Assembly (NCBI RefSeq): GCF_018986915.1 | Contig: NZ_CP076723.1 | Span: forward strand, 4,678,228-4,742,227 | DNA from: Geomonas oryzisoli | GTDB lineage: Bacteria > Desulfobacterota > Desulfuromonadia > Geobacterales > Geobacteraceae | Direction: 5' to 3' | Length of the DNA: 64,000 nt | Part shown: one piece after another, positions 42,709-54,657 of the stretch | Layout of the letters: every line of letters starts with the position of its first letter | How positions within the stretch are numbered: position 1 is the first letter of the stretch | Translations under genes and position numbers: made by a program | Notes under the pieces: model-generated | What the model saw: only the letters and a program-made list of their open reading frames with translations | What the model was told of the DNA's origin: nothing | Database searches by the model: none

Positions 42709-43433
42709 GGGCGGGTGCGGTTTTGGGTTCGGGTGCGGTAGAGGCGTTCGGTGAAGCCGCCCTCTCTTTCGAAAGCCTCAGCCTGGGCCGTCAGTTGGTG
42801 TTCCAGCAGTGAGCACGCCACTGCTATGAGGGTAAGCGCAGCATTGGCCGCGGCCTCAGCATAGCTGCTGGTGGACCCAGTGGACCCAGTGGACTCAGTG
42901 GACTCAGTGGACCCAGTCGGCGCGGTCGGCGTCGCTAGTGTGGGCGCCTGGTGTCCACTTCGTTGTCCATGGGGTCCACCGGGTCCACTCTGTCCATGTC
43001 CACTGGGTTTTTGTCCACTTAGTCCACCCCTGCATACTTCCACCACCCACCGCGCCACCTCATCCGCGCTTTTGCAGCGCCGCGCCACCAGGTCGGCGCG
43101 GCGCGGGTCGGAGCGGTCCCACCGTGGCAGCCTGCGCTGGCGCAGAAAGTCCTGGTAGTCCAGCCGCAGCTCTTCCAAGCTGGCCCTGGCCACGTTCGTC
43201 AGCTTCAGCTCGGTCTTTTTGGAGGTCCCTGAAGCTTGGCTCCCTTCGGCGATGTTCTGCACCCCGCTCCGGGCCGCCTGCACCATCTGGTCATGGGTCC
43301 GGCTTTTCTTGTCGATGTAGCGGTCGCAAAAGCGGACGGTGACGTCATAAACCAACTGAGCCAGTTGAAAACTCTTCAACTGACGATACCCCCCGTGGCT
43401 CTGCAACAGCTTGCCCGCTTCGGTTTCGCCCAT
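42705..43433 (-). CDS. Four-helix-bundle protein (S23-type) with in-frame repeat insertion
   Basis: A 242-residue protein. The N-terminal helices (YRQLKSFQLAQLVYDVTVRF, DQMVQAARSGVQNIAEGSQA, LTNVARASLEELRLDYQDFL) match the four-helix bundle family named after 23S rRNA intervening-sequence proteins, with suffix-type C-terminal helix (AANAALTLIAVACSLLEHQL). Between them, residues about 140-193 (SGQKPSGHGQSGPG ... TGSTESTESTGSTGSTSS) are low complexity, encoded by GTGGAC/GTCCAC repeat arms. The frame is intact across it. Function is unknown. The product is cytoplasmic. Confidence 0.8.
   Translation of the reverse strand: MGETEAGKLLQSHGGYRQLKSFQLAQLVYDVTVRFCDRYIDKKSRTHDQMVQAARSGVQNIAEGSQASGTSKKTELKLTNVARASLEELRLDYQDFLRQRRLPRWDRSDPRRADLVARRCKSADEVARWVVEVCRGGLSGQKPSGHGQSGPGGPHGQRSGHQAPTLATPTAPTGSTESTESTGSTGSTSSYAEAAANAALTLIAVACSLLEHQLTAQAEAFEREGGFTERLYRTRTQNRTRP
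42872..43030. repeat. GTGGAC/GTCCAC inverted repeat inside a coding region
   Basis: Five GTGGACYCA-type 9-mers in one arm and about eight GTCCAC or GTCCAT units in the other arm; the arms are complementary. The repeat is read in frame as a Gly/Ser/Thr/Glu linker. Confidence 0.85.
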
Positions 43434-43499
43434 GGCACCCCTCCTCGGCCAGCAGGCATTTTACCATAGCGCTCTGCAGCAGCTCTGAGGCAGATAACA

Positions 43500-43533
43500 A
43501 AAAAGCCCGCCCCACAACGTGGACGGGCTTTTT
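43500..43533 (-). terminator. Terminator after the FAD oxidoreductase gene
   Basis: AAAAGCCCG pairs with CGGGCTTTT; the minus-strand side runs into TTTTTTG. Confidence 0.85.
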
Positions 43534-43554
43534 CACTGGTGACGGAGGTGGGCG

Positions 43555-44754
43555 TTACAGCGACGCGGACAACCTTTCGAACTCTTTCTTCGAGCGTACG
43601 ATGCAGTCCTCGACGGCCATGCCGGCGAAGTAGTTGCCGGTGACGTAGAGGTTGCTGCCGGCTACCAGACCGTCGATCTGGTCGGTGAGCGCTTTGTGCC
43701 CGACCACCGGGGAGGGGAGCTGGCTCTCGCGCTGCACCACCTGCTCCAGGTCCGCTGTCTGCACCTGCAACACGCCCGCGATCCGCTTCAGCTTGGCGTC
43801 CAGGGACACCTTGCCGGCTTTGTAGTGGAAGCTGAAGCCGCGATAGCTGTCGTGCAGGACGGTGTCGCGGGAAACGGCGGAGTAGAACTCTTCCCCGATC
43901 GGGATCAGGCCGGCCAGCAGCGGGAGCTTCAGCTTGCTCTTCTGCACGGCCACCCCCACGCTTTCGATGGTCTCCAGCTTGATCTGGGTGAGCACCCTGG
44001 ACAGTTCCGGCGCGATCCCGGCGGCAAGCACGGCGCTCGCGGGGGGAGGCGTGGCAAGGGTAAGACGAGGCGCCTGGTACACGGTCCCGTCAGCCAGCTC
44101 CACCGTGTACCCGTTCGCGTCCCTGCCGATGCGGGCCACCTCGGCGCCAGTCTGCAGGGTGACGCGGTCCGCGACGGCCAGCTTGTCGATGACGCTGTTC
44201 AGCCCCCCCTGCAGGGTAAAGCTCTTGATGACGTCCTTTCTCCTGGGGCGCTTGTTGAAAAGCATGTCGGCGGGGAAGTCGTCGGCGCGCTGGGAGATGA
44301 CGGCGTTGAACGCGGGACCGAACACCCGGTCGTAGTTGCTGCGGCCGACGATGCTGCCGTAATAGGAGGCGACGCTCGCCCCATCCTTCTTCAGGGTGAA
44401 CAGCTTCCATGCCGAAAAGGCCAGCTCGGGGAAGCTAAGCTGCGAGGGGATGCTCTTCACCTCGTTGTTGACCAGCATCTTGAACGACACCTTCTCGCGG
44501 GGAAGGATGCTCCCCATCAGGCCGTGCCTCTCCATCAGTTCCAGCAAACCGCCGTAGGAGTTGTAGCAGGTGTGGGCACCGAGCTCCAGCCAGAACCCGG
44601 CCGCGCTCCCCTCGAAACGGTGCGAATGAAAGCAGCCGCCAGGCCGGTCGCTCTTTTCGAGGACCAGCGTGTTCAGCCCCTTGGCCGCTGCATGGCTTGC
44701 GAAACTGAGACCGCTGATCCCTGCACCTATGACGATGGCGTCGAATTGCTTCAT
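43555..44754 (-). CDS. FAD-dependent oxidoreductase, protoporphyrinogen oxidase-like
   Basis: A 399-residue flavoprotein of the amine-oxidase/HemY family. The dinucleotide fold is at the N-terminus (DAIVIGAGISGLSFASHAAA, VLEKSDRPGGCFHSHRF). The C-terminus, GSNLYVTGNYFAGMAVEDCI, has the FAD-contacting GxxxG..DC form typical of HemY-type protoporphyrinogen/coproporphyrinogen oxidases. It is somewhat shorter than HemY (about 460). A role in haem synthesis is plausible for a cytochrome-rich organism but not proven; a carotenoid or polyamine oxidase is possible. Confidence 0.8.
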   Translation of the reverse strand: MKQFDAIVIGAGISGLSFASHAAAKGLNTLVLEKSDRPGGCFHSHRFEGSAAGFWLELGAHTCYNSYGGLLELMERHGLMGSILPREKVSFKMLVNNEVKSIPSQLSFPELAFSAWKLFTLKKDGASVASYYGSIVGRSNYDRVFGPAFNAVISQRADDFPADMLFNKRPRRKDVIKSFTLQGGLNSVIDKLAVADRVTLQTGAEVARIGRDANGYTVELADGTVYQAPRLTLATPPPASAVLAAGIAPELSRVLTQIKLETIESVGVAVQKSKLKLPLLAGLIPIGEEFYSAVSRDTVLHDSYRGFSFHYKAGKVSLDAKLKRIAGVLQVQTADLEQVVQRESQLPSPVVGHKALTDQIDGLVAGSNLYVTGNYFAGMAVEDCIVRSKKEFERLSASL

Positions 44755-44835
44755 CTGGCAGCTCCTGTTTTTAAGGGTCGTTAATTCCCGCCTATATAAG
44801 CGCGCCTGCGGCGGGTTGTCAAGGTTTACAACATG

Positions 44836-44864
44836 TTGACAATAACAGGGTCAGCTATTACATT
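44836..44864 (+). promoter_or_regulatory. Candidate sigma70 promoter of the DnaJ-type gene
   Basis: TTGACA and TACATT 17 nt apart, about 42 nt before the start; a CAACATGTTG palindrome covers the -35 element. Confidence 0.6.
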
Positions 44865-44905
44865 CTGTGGAGCTGAAATGAAGGAAATGTGAAAGGGAAT
44901 TAAAC

Positions 44906-45799
44906 ATGGCGCAGAGAGATTACTACGAGGTGCTGGGACTCAAGAAAGGCGCCTCGGCTGACGAAATCAAGCGGGCGTACCGCAAACTCGCGGTCAAGTA
45001 TCACCCGGATAAGAACCCGGGCGACAAGCAGGCCGAGGAGCGCTTCAAGGAGATCAACGAGGCCTACGCGGTCCTGTCCGACCCGAAGAAGAAAGAGCAG
45101 TTCGACCAGTTCGGTTCCACCAACTTCCACGAGCGTTTTTCCCAGGAGGATATCTTCAGGGGGTTCAACGTCGACGACCTGTTCCGCGACCAGGGCTTTG
45201 GTACCGACGACATCTTCTCCCGCATCTTCGGGGACGCCGTGCGGCGTCAGCGCGGCGGCCGCGGCCGCCCCATGGCCGCCAAGGGTGAGGACTTCTCCAT
45301 GGAGATCCAGGTAACCTTCCGCGATGCCTACGACGGCGCGGAGAAGCGGGTGGCCTTCATGCGCGACGGCGCTCGTGAGGAGCTGTCGGTGAAGATCCCG
45401 GCGGGGATCGAGTCGGGCGCGAGGCTCAGGGTGGCGGGGCGCGGCGCGCCGGGGCGCATGGGTGGTCCCGCGGGTGATCTTTATCTCTCGGTGACGGTCG
45501 GCTCGGACCCCCTGTTCCAGCGCGAGGGGGCGGACATCGTGCTGAACCACGAGGTGCGCTTCTCGCAGGCGGTGCTCGGCGGCCAGATCGAGGTGCCGAC
45601 CATGGAGGGGACCAAGAGGATCAAGATCCCGGCCGGCATCCAGTCCGGCACCAAGGTGCGCCTGAAGGGGCTGGGGTTCCCGGTGCTCGGGTCGCAGGCG
45701 CGTGGCGACATGTACGTGAGGATCGCGGTGCACGTGCCCGAAAAAACGACCACGCGCCAGCGCGAACTGGTGGAACAACTGGCGGCTGAGGGGCTCTAG
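44906..45799 (+). CDS. cbpA: CbpA-type DnaJ co-chaperone
   Basis: A 297-residue type II J-protein. The J-domain has [20 protein letters not shown] and the HPD in [16 protein letters not shown] short Gly/Arg linker ([13 protein letters not shown]) replaces the usual Gly/Phe region, and there is no Cys zinc finger. The C-terminal peptide-binding domain has [20 protein letters not shown] and the closing [20 protein letters not shown]. It activates DnaK ATPase. No cbpM is adjacent. It is monocistronic with a clear promoter and terminator. Confidence 0.93.
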   Translation: MAQRDYYEVLGLKKGASADEIKRAYRKLAVKYHPDKNPGDKQAEERFKEINEAYAVLSDPKKKEQFDQFGSTNFHERFSQEDIFRGFNVDDLFRDQGFGTDDIFSRIFGDAVRRQRGGRGRPMAAKGEDFSMEIQVTFRDAYDGAEKRVAFMRDGAREELSVKIPAGIESGARLRVAGRGAPGRMGGPAGDLYLSVTVGSDPLFQREGADIVLNHEVRFSQAVLGGQIEVPTMEGTKRIKIPAGIQSGTKVRLKGLGFPVLGSQARGDMYVRIAVHVPEKTTTRQRELVEQLAAEGL

Positions 45800-45818
45800 G
45801 AGCGCTCAACCTTGCAAC

Positions 45819-45860
45819 AAAAAAATCCCCCTCGCCGGCGTCGGCGAGGGGGATTTTTTT
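45819..45860. terminator. Bidirectional terminator
   Basis: AAATCCCCCTCGCC pairs with GGCGAGGGGGATTT; A run on the left and T run on the right make it work for both converging genes. Confidence 0.93.
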
Positions 45861-45879
45861 AACTTTGGCGGAGGAGCAC

Positions 45880-46842
45880 TCAGGGCTGCTTGATATCGAT
45901 GCTGGCGGCGCTGCGCAGGTCCTTGACCCACTGATTGAAGCGCTCGTCCGATTTTTTCCGGTAGAGCTGTTCCTCGATGGAGTCTTTCACCTCCTCGAAG
46001 GTGCGCCCTTTCTCCTGGGTCTTTTGCTCCAGTTTGATGATGTGCAGCCCGGCCGGGCTGGGCACCAGCGAGCTTACCTCGCCCGGCTTCATGGCGGCGA
46101 CGGTATTACCGATCTCGGCGAGCATGTCGCTTCTCTTGAAGGTACCGAGGTCCCCCCCGTCCTTGGCCGCTGAGGGGTCCTGGGAGTACTTCTTGGCCAG
46201 CTCGACGAAATCCTCGCCCGCCCGTGCCTTGGCCAGCACCTCGTCGGCAAGTTTCCGGGTTTTCTCGGCATCCTGGGGGCTCGCCTTGGAGTCCAGCTTG
46301 AAGAAGATGTGCCGTGCATGGAAGGTCTCGCCGCTGCCGCCGTACTCGGCGCGATGCGCGTCGTAGTACTCATGCATCTCGCGTTCGCCGACCTGGATCT
46401 TGGAACGCACCTCCTGGCTCATGAGCCGCATCCGCTCCAGCTGTTCCTTGAGCTGCACCTTGTACTGCGGGACGGTGAGCCCCTGGCCGGCGAGCGCCTT
46501 CTCCAGCCCTGCCTGGTCCAGGTTGTTCTGTTTCTTCACGTCCTCGATGGCCAGGCGCACGTCCTCGTCGCTTACCTTGATGTCGAGCTCCTTGATCTTC
46601 TGCTCGACCAGCTTCCGGTCCACCAGGCGGTTCAGGGCCAGGGTGCGCAGCCCCGTCTTCTCGGATGCCGGAGCCTTCTCGGTCTCCTTCTGCACCTGGA
46701 CCAATTCCTTGTCGACGTCGACGCTGGTGATCACCTCATCGTTGACGATGGCGGCGATGCTGCTGATCTGTTTTGCGTTGCCAAAGCTTGGAGTTACTGC
46801 GAGAAGGGCCAGCAAGCTGCAGGTGGTGATGATCTTAACCAT
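45880..46842 (-). CDS. SurA-like periplasmic peptidyl-prolyl isomerase
   Basis: A 320-residue protein with a signal peptide (TCSLLALLAVTPSFGNA), a SurA N-terminal chaperone region (AIVNDEVITSVDVDKELVQV) and one parvulin domain (FHARHIFFKLDSKASPQDAE, DLGTFKRSDMLAEIGNTVAA, GLHIIKLEQKTQEKGRTFEE). SurA proteins escort outer-membrane proteins. Here there is a single parvulin domain. It lies 96 nt downstream of a second parvulin gene, with a terminator between. Confidence 0.9.
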   Translation of the reverse strand: MVKIITTCSLLALLAVTPSFGNAKQISSIAAIVNDEVITSVDVDKELVQVQKETEKAPASEKTGLRTLALNRLVDRKLVEQKIKELDIKVSDEDVRLAIEDVKKQNNLDQAGLEKALAGQGLTVPQYKVQLKEQLERMRLMSQEVRSKIQVGEREMHEYYDAHRAEYGGSGETFHARHIFFKLDSKASPQDAEKTRKLADEVLAKARAGEDFVELAKKYSQDPSAAKDGGDLGTFKRSDMLAEIGNTVAAMKPGEVSSLVPSPAGLHIIKLEQKTQEKGRTFEEVKDSIEEQLYRKKSDERFNQWVKDLRSAASIDIKQP

Positions 46843-46878
46843 GTGTTCTCTCTGTGGCCGCTGAGGCGGCGTTTGTGC

Positions 46879-46906
46879 AAAAACGGCCGGGACTAGCCCG
46901 GCCGTC
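46879..46906 (-). terminator. Terminator between the two PPIase genes
   Basis: On the minus strand ACGGCCGGG pairs with CCCGGCCGT, followed by TTTTTG. Confidence 0.8.
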
Positions 46907-46938
46907 TGTTTAATCTGTTGCTGCCTGAATGATTGCGC

Positions 46939-47886
46939 CTACTTGGCCTTCGCCGGCTGGGCGGCCTCGCCCGGATGGGCCGCGCCGTCCTTGGCATCCT
47001 TGGCACCTTCACCACCGAGCTCCTTGAGGGCGTCTTCCTTGACGGAAACCTTGGCCTGCTTCTTCAGGTCCTCCTTCAGGGTCTTGAAGACCTCCTGCTG
47101 CTTGGCCGGGGCCAGGGCCGCCTTGATCTCGTCCTTCACCTCGTCGAGGGTGCGGACGCCGGCCGGACGGGAACCGGTCTTCTTGATGATGTGGTAGCCG
47201 AACTGGGTCTTCACGATCCCCGAGGTCTCTCCATCTTTCAGGCCGAAGACGACCTTTTCGAAGTCGGGGATCATGGAGCCTTTGCTGAACCAGCCGAGGT
47301 CGCCACCCTTGGGAGCCGCGCCGTCGATGGAGTTCTTCTTGGCCAGCTCCTCGAAGCTCGCACCAGCTTTAAGCTGTTTCTCGATCTCCTTGGCCTGCGC
47401 CTCGGACTTGACCAGGATGTGGCTGGCCCGGACCTGTGCGTCGGACTTGAACTTGTCCTTGTTCTTGTTGTAGTAGTCCTGCATCTCGGCGTCGCTCACC
47501 TTCGCGGTCTCCTCGATCTTCTTCTTGAGGAAGGCCTCGACGATGACGCGCTTCTTCAGGTCCTCGAGCTTGGCGGCCACTTCGGGGCTCTTGTCGATGC
47601 CGTCTTTGGCGGCCTGCTGCAGGATCAGCTCACGCACCACCATGGTGTCCAGCATTTCCTTCTTCCCTTCCGGGGTCTCGGTCATCGGCTTGAGCTGGGG
47701 CGGCAGGGCGGCCTGCTCCTTGTAGAAATCCTTGTCGGTGATGTTGGCACCGTTCACCTCGGCGAGGACGATCCCCTTGCCGGGGCCTTCCTGTTTCGCC
47801 TCGGTGGCCCCCTCCTGCTTTTTGCAGCCGGTGACGGCGACGCTGAGTGCAATCAAAAGTACTGCGGCGGTTTTGCTGAAGTGCAC
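46939..47886 (-). CDS. PrsA/parvulin-type peptidyl-prolyl isomerase lipoprotein
   Basis: A 315-residue lipoprotein: signal ending SVAVTGCKKQ with the lipidated Cys. A SurA-N-like helical region (INGANITDKDFYKEQAALPP-like, here VNGANITDKDFYKE) and a parvulin domain (QVRASHILVKSEAQAKEIEK, DLGWFSKGSMIPDFEKVVFG, FGYHIIKKTGSRPAGVRTLD) follow. It likely folds exported proteins, including cytochromes or outer-membrane proteins. The Ala/Lys/Gly C-terminal tail is unstructured. Confidence 0.92.
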   Translation of the reverse strand: MHFSKTAAVLLIALSVAVTGCKKQEGATEAKQEGPGKGIVLAEVNGANITDKDFYKEQAALPPQLKPMTETPEGKKEMLDTMVVRELILQQAAKDGIDKSPEVAAKLEDLKKRVIVEAFLKKKIEETAKVSDAEMQDYYNKNKDKFKSDAQVRASHILVKSEAQAKEIEKQLKAGASFEELAKKNSIDGAAPKGGDLGWFSKGSMIPDFEKVVFGLKDGETSGIVKTQFGYHIIKKTGSRPAGVRTLDEVKDEIKAALAPAKQQEVFKTLKEDLKKQAKVSVKEDALKELGGEGAKDAKDGAAHPGEAAQPAKAK

Positions 47887-47943
47887 GATCGGCTCCTTTT
47901 GTTATTAGCGTAAATTTATTCCAATCCGGGGAACGCTAGCATA

Positions 47944-51417
<3,474 letters not shown>

Positions 51418-51625
51418 CGTGTCGGGGCGGGGCCTTTCGCTTTGGTGGGTGGAGCACTCTGGCACCGGTTGAGCATAGCAAAAACGGGGCCGATTATCCA
51501 GACACTTGGCAGGCAAAGTTTTTCCACCGAGCCCAAATAAAAGTAAAGAAAAAACGGGAGGAGCCGAAGAGCCTCTTGAAGCCTGAGGAGAACCAGCTGT
51601 GAGCAGTTTAATTAAAGGTGAGCAT

Positions 51626-51964
51626 ATGAAACAAGAAGATGTCCTCCACTCCGACGTGATCAATTACTTCAGCTCGGAGTTTGCCGCACTAGAGGAACGC
51701 CTGAAATCGGGCCGGCTGGAAGACTACCGCGAGCGCGTGCTGGTCAGCCGCAAGATCTCCGAGGCCGTGCACCTGCTCTCCCCCTACGTCCGCAGCGATC
51801 CCCGGGCCAGGCACCTGGTGAAGAACGCCGAGGCGCTCAGGAAGGAGCTCCTCTCGGTGCGCTCCATCATCGCCAAGCAGTTGCTGCAAAAAGAGAAGCA
51901 GTCCCTCCTGCAGGCCATCCTCATGCGCAAAAAAGGGCGCCGGCCCGACGAACTGGCCGGTTGA
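51626..51964 (+). CDS. Hypothetical helical protein
   Basis: A 112-residue, mostly helical and charged protein: MKQEDVLHSDVINYFSSEFA, GRLEDYRERVLVSRKISEAV, SVRSIIAKQLLQKEKQSLLQ. There is no signal peptide or membrane segment. AAAGGTGAG precedes the ATG; an earlier in-frame GTG is possible. It diverges from mfd and precedes the tRNA-Ser gene. Not recognised. Confidence 0.65.
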   Translation: MKQEDVLHSDVINYFSSEFAALEERLKSGRLEDYRERVLVSRKISEAVHLLSPYVRSDPRARHLVKNAEALRKELLSVRSIIAKQLLQKEKQSLLQAILMRKKGRRPDELAG

Positions 51965-52043
51965 CCGCAGCGCACTGGTGCCGGGTCCGGCCCACCGTTG
52001 CTGCTTGGGTGGGCGGCGTTTTACGTCCCCCTGAAGAATTCGC

Positions 52044-52072
52044 TTTACAATTAATGCGGCGTGTATTATATA
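52044..52072 (+). promoter_or_regulatory. Candidate promoter of tRNA-Ser
   Basis: TTTACA and TATATA 17 nt apart, about 16 nt before the mature 5' end. Confidence 0.55.
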
Positions 52073-52087
52073 TCTCCTCCTTGTTGT

Positions 52088-52178
52088 GGAGAGATGTCCG
52101 AGTGGTTGAAGGAGCACGCCTGGAAAGCGTGTGTACGTTAATAGCGTACCGAGGGTTCGAATCCCTCTCTCTCCGCCA
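52088..52178 (+). tRNA. tRNA-Ser(GGA)
   Basis: A class II tRNA with CCA encoded. The acceptor stem is GGAGAGA with TCTCTCC, the anticodon stem CACGC/GCGTG encloses CTGGAAA with anticodon GGA (reads UCC and UCU), a long variable arm (TGTACGTTAATAGCGTACC) and GAGGGTTCGAATCCCTC as T-arm follow. Confidence 0.97.
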
Positions 52179-52207
52179 TACTTATATTTACCCTTTGCGG
52201 ATAGACC

Positions 52208-52312
52208 TGATAGCTGGGTCCCGCGCAACGGAAGGTTATGAACCCCGTCAGGTCCGGAAGGAAGCAGCGGCAGTAACCGCCCCCGTGTGCCGCGGGGTAG
52301 CCCAGCTATCAG
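52208..52312 (+). ncRNA. ffs: Bacterial small signal recognition particle RNA (4.5S type)
   Basis: TGATAGCTGGG pairs with CCCAGCTATCA at the ends. The conserved tip is clear: GGTCCGGAAGGAAGCAGC with the GGAA tetraloop and the symmetric and asymmetric loops that bind Ffh. The dnaX gene follows closely, as is usual. Confidence 0.95.
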
Positions 52313-52388
52313 CTCTTTCCGCAACCCCCCGCCCGCCCCACGCCCCGCACGAATCATGAACCACGTGAAGCCATAGAGGTACGCCGCC

Positions 52389-54152
52389 TTGTCCTATCTT
52401 GTTCTTGCTAGAAAATGGCGCCCCCAGACCTTCAGCGACCTGGTCGGCCAGGAGCACGTCAGTCAGACCCTCAAAAACGCCATCGACGGCGGCAGGGTCG
52501 CGCACGCCTTTCTCTTTACCGGCGCCCGCGGCGTGGGCAAGACCAGTTCGGCGCGCATCCTCGCCAAGGCACTCAACTGCGAGAGCGGTCTGACCGTCGA
52601 GCCCTGCAACACCTGCTCTACCTGCCTGGAGATCACCGACGGCAACTCGGTGGACGTCTTCGAGATCGACGGCGCCTCCAACACCGGTGTCGACGACATC
52701 CGGGAACTGCGGGACAACATCAAGTACCTCCCTTCGCGCTCGCGCTACAAGATCTTCATCATCGACGAAGTGCACATGCTGACCACCAACGCCTTCAACG
52801 CGCTGTTGAAGACGCTGGAGGAGCCGCCGCCGCACGTCAAGTTCATCTTCGCCACCACCGAGCCGCACAAGGTTCCCATCACCATCCTGTCGCGCTGCCA
52901 GCGCTTCGACTTCAAGAGGATCGCGCTGCCGCGCATCGTCTCGAGGCTGCGCTACATCGTGGACCAGGAGGGGGTGCAGGTTTCGGACGAGGCGCTCTCG
53001 GTCGTGGCCAGGAAGGGCGACGGCAGTATGCGCGACTCCCTCTCCACGCTGGACCAAGTGCTCGCCTTCTGCGGCAACAGTGTCTCCGACGCGGACGTCG
53101 CCGCCCTTTTGGGGGTGGTGGACCGGCGCCTGATCATGGACGGCTGCCGCAGTGTGCTCGAGGCGGACGTGAAGGGTGCGCTCGGTATCGTGGCCCAAGT
53201 CGATTCCTTCGGCTACAGCATGCGTCAGTTCTGCCAGGAACTGATCAACCAGTTCCGCAACATCTCCATCCTCAAGGCGGTCGGGGATCCCGGTGACCTC
53301 CTTGAGCTCTCCGATACCGAACAGGGCGAGTTGAAGGCGCTGGGTGGGCAGGCTTCGGTCCAGGACCTGCAGCGCCACTTGGCCATCCTGCTCAAGGCTG
53401 AGGCCGAGATGGCGCACGCCGGCTTCCCGCGACTGATCCTGGAGATGGCGCTGATGAAGATGGCGACCCTGGCCCCGGCCATCCCGGTGCAGGAGCTGCT
53501 GGCGCGCCTCGACGCCCTGGAAAGGGGGGGGGCGCTGCCGCCGCGCACAGAGGCCCCGCAGCCGTCCGCCCCCGCACAGCGTCCGGCACAGCAGCCGGCG
53601 CCTCAGCAGTATGCGCCGCAGCAGCAGGCGGCGCCCACGCGACCCGCGGCTGCTCCCGTTGCGGCAGCACCGGTCGCGGCAGCACCGCAGCAGAGCGCGG
53701 CGCCGCAGGCGGCACCGGCTGCCTTCGCCACGGGTGGTGACCTCTGGGGCAGCTTCGTGCAGGCGGTCAAGGCCAAGAAGCCGATGCTGGGCGGTGCGCT
53801 GGAAGAGGTCTACCCGGTCAAGGTGGCCCAGGGCGTGTTGGAGATCGGCTGCCTGCAGGGCTCCTTCCAACTGACCCGCCTGCAGGATCCCGAGCAGATC
53901 AACGAGCTGAAGAGCCTGGCGCAGGCCCATTTCGGCGTCCCCACCCAGATCAAGGTGGTCGCCCTGAACGGCCCCCCTACGGACGCCGCCCCGACCCTGT
54001 CGGAAAAAAAAAGCCTTGAAAACGCCGAGCGAAAGGCAGTTTTGAGACGGGAGGCGGAGGAGCATCCGCTGGTGGCGGCGGCGGTCGAGCTTTTCGACGG
54101 CGAGATCGCCGAGGTGCGGGAACTTCCCCAAATAGAAGTTGCAAAATCATAA
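52389..54152 (+). CDS. dnaX: DNA polymerase III subunit tau/gamma
   Basis: A 587-residue clamp-loader ATPase. The start is a TTG after AGAGG, giving MSYLVLARKWRPQTFSDLVG. Walker A GARGVGKTSSARILAKALNC, the zinc Cys cluster CNTCSTCLEI, DEVHM and the sensor LSRCQRFDFKR lie in the first 180 residues. A Pro/Gln/Ala linker (about 385-440) precedes the tau-specific C-terminal domain. Near codon 540 a run of nine A falls in EKKS; a gain of one A reads EKKKP then stop, a loss reads 10 more codons then stop. This would give a shorter gamma-like form. Confidence 0.97.
   Translation: MSYLVLARKWRPQTFSDLVGQEHVSQTLKNAIDGGRVAHAFLFTGARGVGKTSSARILAKALNCESGLTVEPCNTCSTCLEITDGNSVDVFEIDGASNTGVDDIRELRDNIKYLPSRSRYKIFIIDEVHMLTTNAFNALLKTLEEPPPHVKFIFATTEPHKVPITILSRCQRFDFKRIALPRIVSRLRYIVDQEGVQVSDEALSVVARKGDGSMRDSLSTLDQVLAFCGNSVSDADVAALLGVVDRRLIMDGCRSVLEADVKGALGIVAQVDSFGYSMRQFCQELINQFRNISILKAVGDPGDLLELSDTEQGELKALGGQASVQDLQRHLAILLKAEAEMAHAGFPRLILEMALMKMATLAPAIPVQELLARLDALERGGALPPRTEAPQPSAPAQRPAQQPAPQQYAPQQQAAPTRPAAAPVAAAPVAAAPQQSAAPQAAPAAFATGGDLWGSFVQAVKAKKPMLGGALEEVYPVKVAQGVLEIGCLQGSFQLTRLQDPEQINELKSLAQAHFGVPTQIKVVALNGPPTDAAPTLSEKKSLENAERKAVLRREAEEHPLVAAAVELFDGEIAEVRELPQIEVAKS
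54004..54012 (+). promoter_or_regulatory. Nine-A run in dnaX, candidate slippage site
   Basis: Nine consecutive A in the tau frame. Insertion of one A gives TGA two codons after the run; deletion gives TGA after 10 codons. No Shine-Dalgarno-like stimulator is seen just upstream. Confidence 0.5.
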
Positions 54153-54200
54153 CAATGTTCCGCGGTACGCTGCGACAATAAAGGAAAATTGGAGGATACG

Positions 54201-54515
54201 ATGTCTAAAGGTTTGGCGCAGATCATGAAACAAGCGCAGATGATGCAGCAGAAGATGGGCAAGCTGCAGGAGCAGGCGGCGGAAAGAACCGCCGAGGTCA
54301 CCACCGGCGGCGGCGCGGTAACGGCGGTTGTCAACGGCAAGAACCAGGTGCTCTCGCTGGTCATCAAGAAGGAAGCAGTCGATCCGGAAGACGTGGAAAT
54401 GCTGCAGGATCTGGTCATCACCGCCATCAACGAGGCCCTCAAGAAGGTGCACCAGGAGATGAGCGAGGAGATGAGCAAGATCACCGGCGGGCTGAGCATC
54501 CCGGGCCTTTTCTAA
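54201..54515 (+). CDS. ybaB: YbaB/EbfC family nucleoid-associated protein
   Basis: A 104-residue DNA-binding protein of the YbaB/EbfC fold (MKQAQMMQQKMGKLQEQAAE, VTAVVNGKNQVLSLVIKKEA, DVEMLQDLVITAINEALKKV). The dnaX-ybaB-recR order is widespread. The start is the ATG 7 nt after GGAGG. A terminator follows before recR. Confidence 0.96.
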   Translation: MSKGLAQIMKQAQMMQQKMGKLQEQAAERTAEVTTGGGAVTAVVNGKNQVLSLVIKKEAVDPEDVEMLQDLVITAINEALKKVHQEMSEEMSKITGGLSIPGLF

Positions 54516-54551
54516 GGGGACGCCGCCTAGCGCAGGATACGGATGAAATGG

Positions 54552-54583
54552 AGGGTGCATACCGCTTTGGTGTGCACCCTTTA
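54552..54583 (+). terminator. Terminator between ybaB and recR
   Basis: AGGGTGCA pairs with TGCACCCT and TTTAATT follows. Weak T run suggests partial termination. Confidence 0.65.
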
Positions 54584-54657
54584 ATTATCCAATTCTACGA
54601 TCAAAATTTTTTTGGTAAAAATAACCAGTAAAAACTTGTTTTATCCATGGTGGGAAT

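Noticed and set aside
42872..43030. CRISPR array
   Set aside because: The units are 6-9 nt, without spacers of fixed length, and lie inside a coding frame; no cas genes are present.
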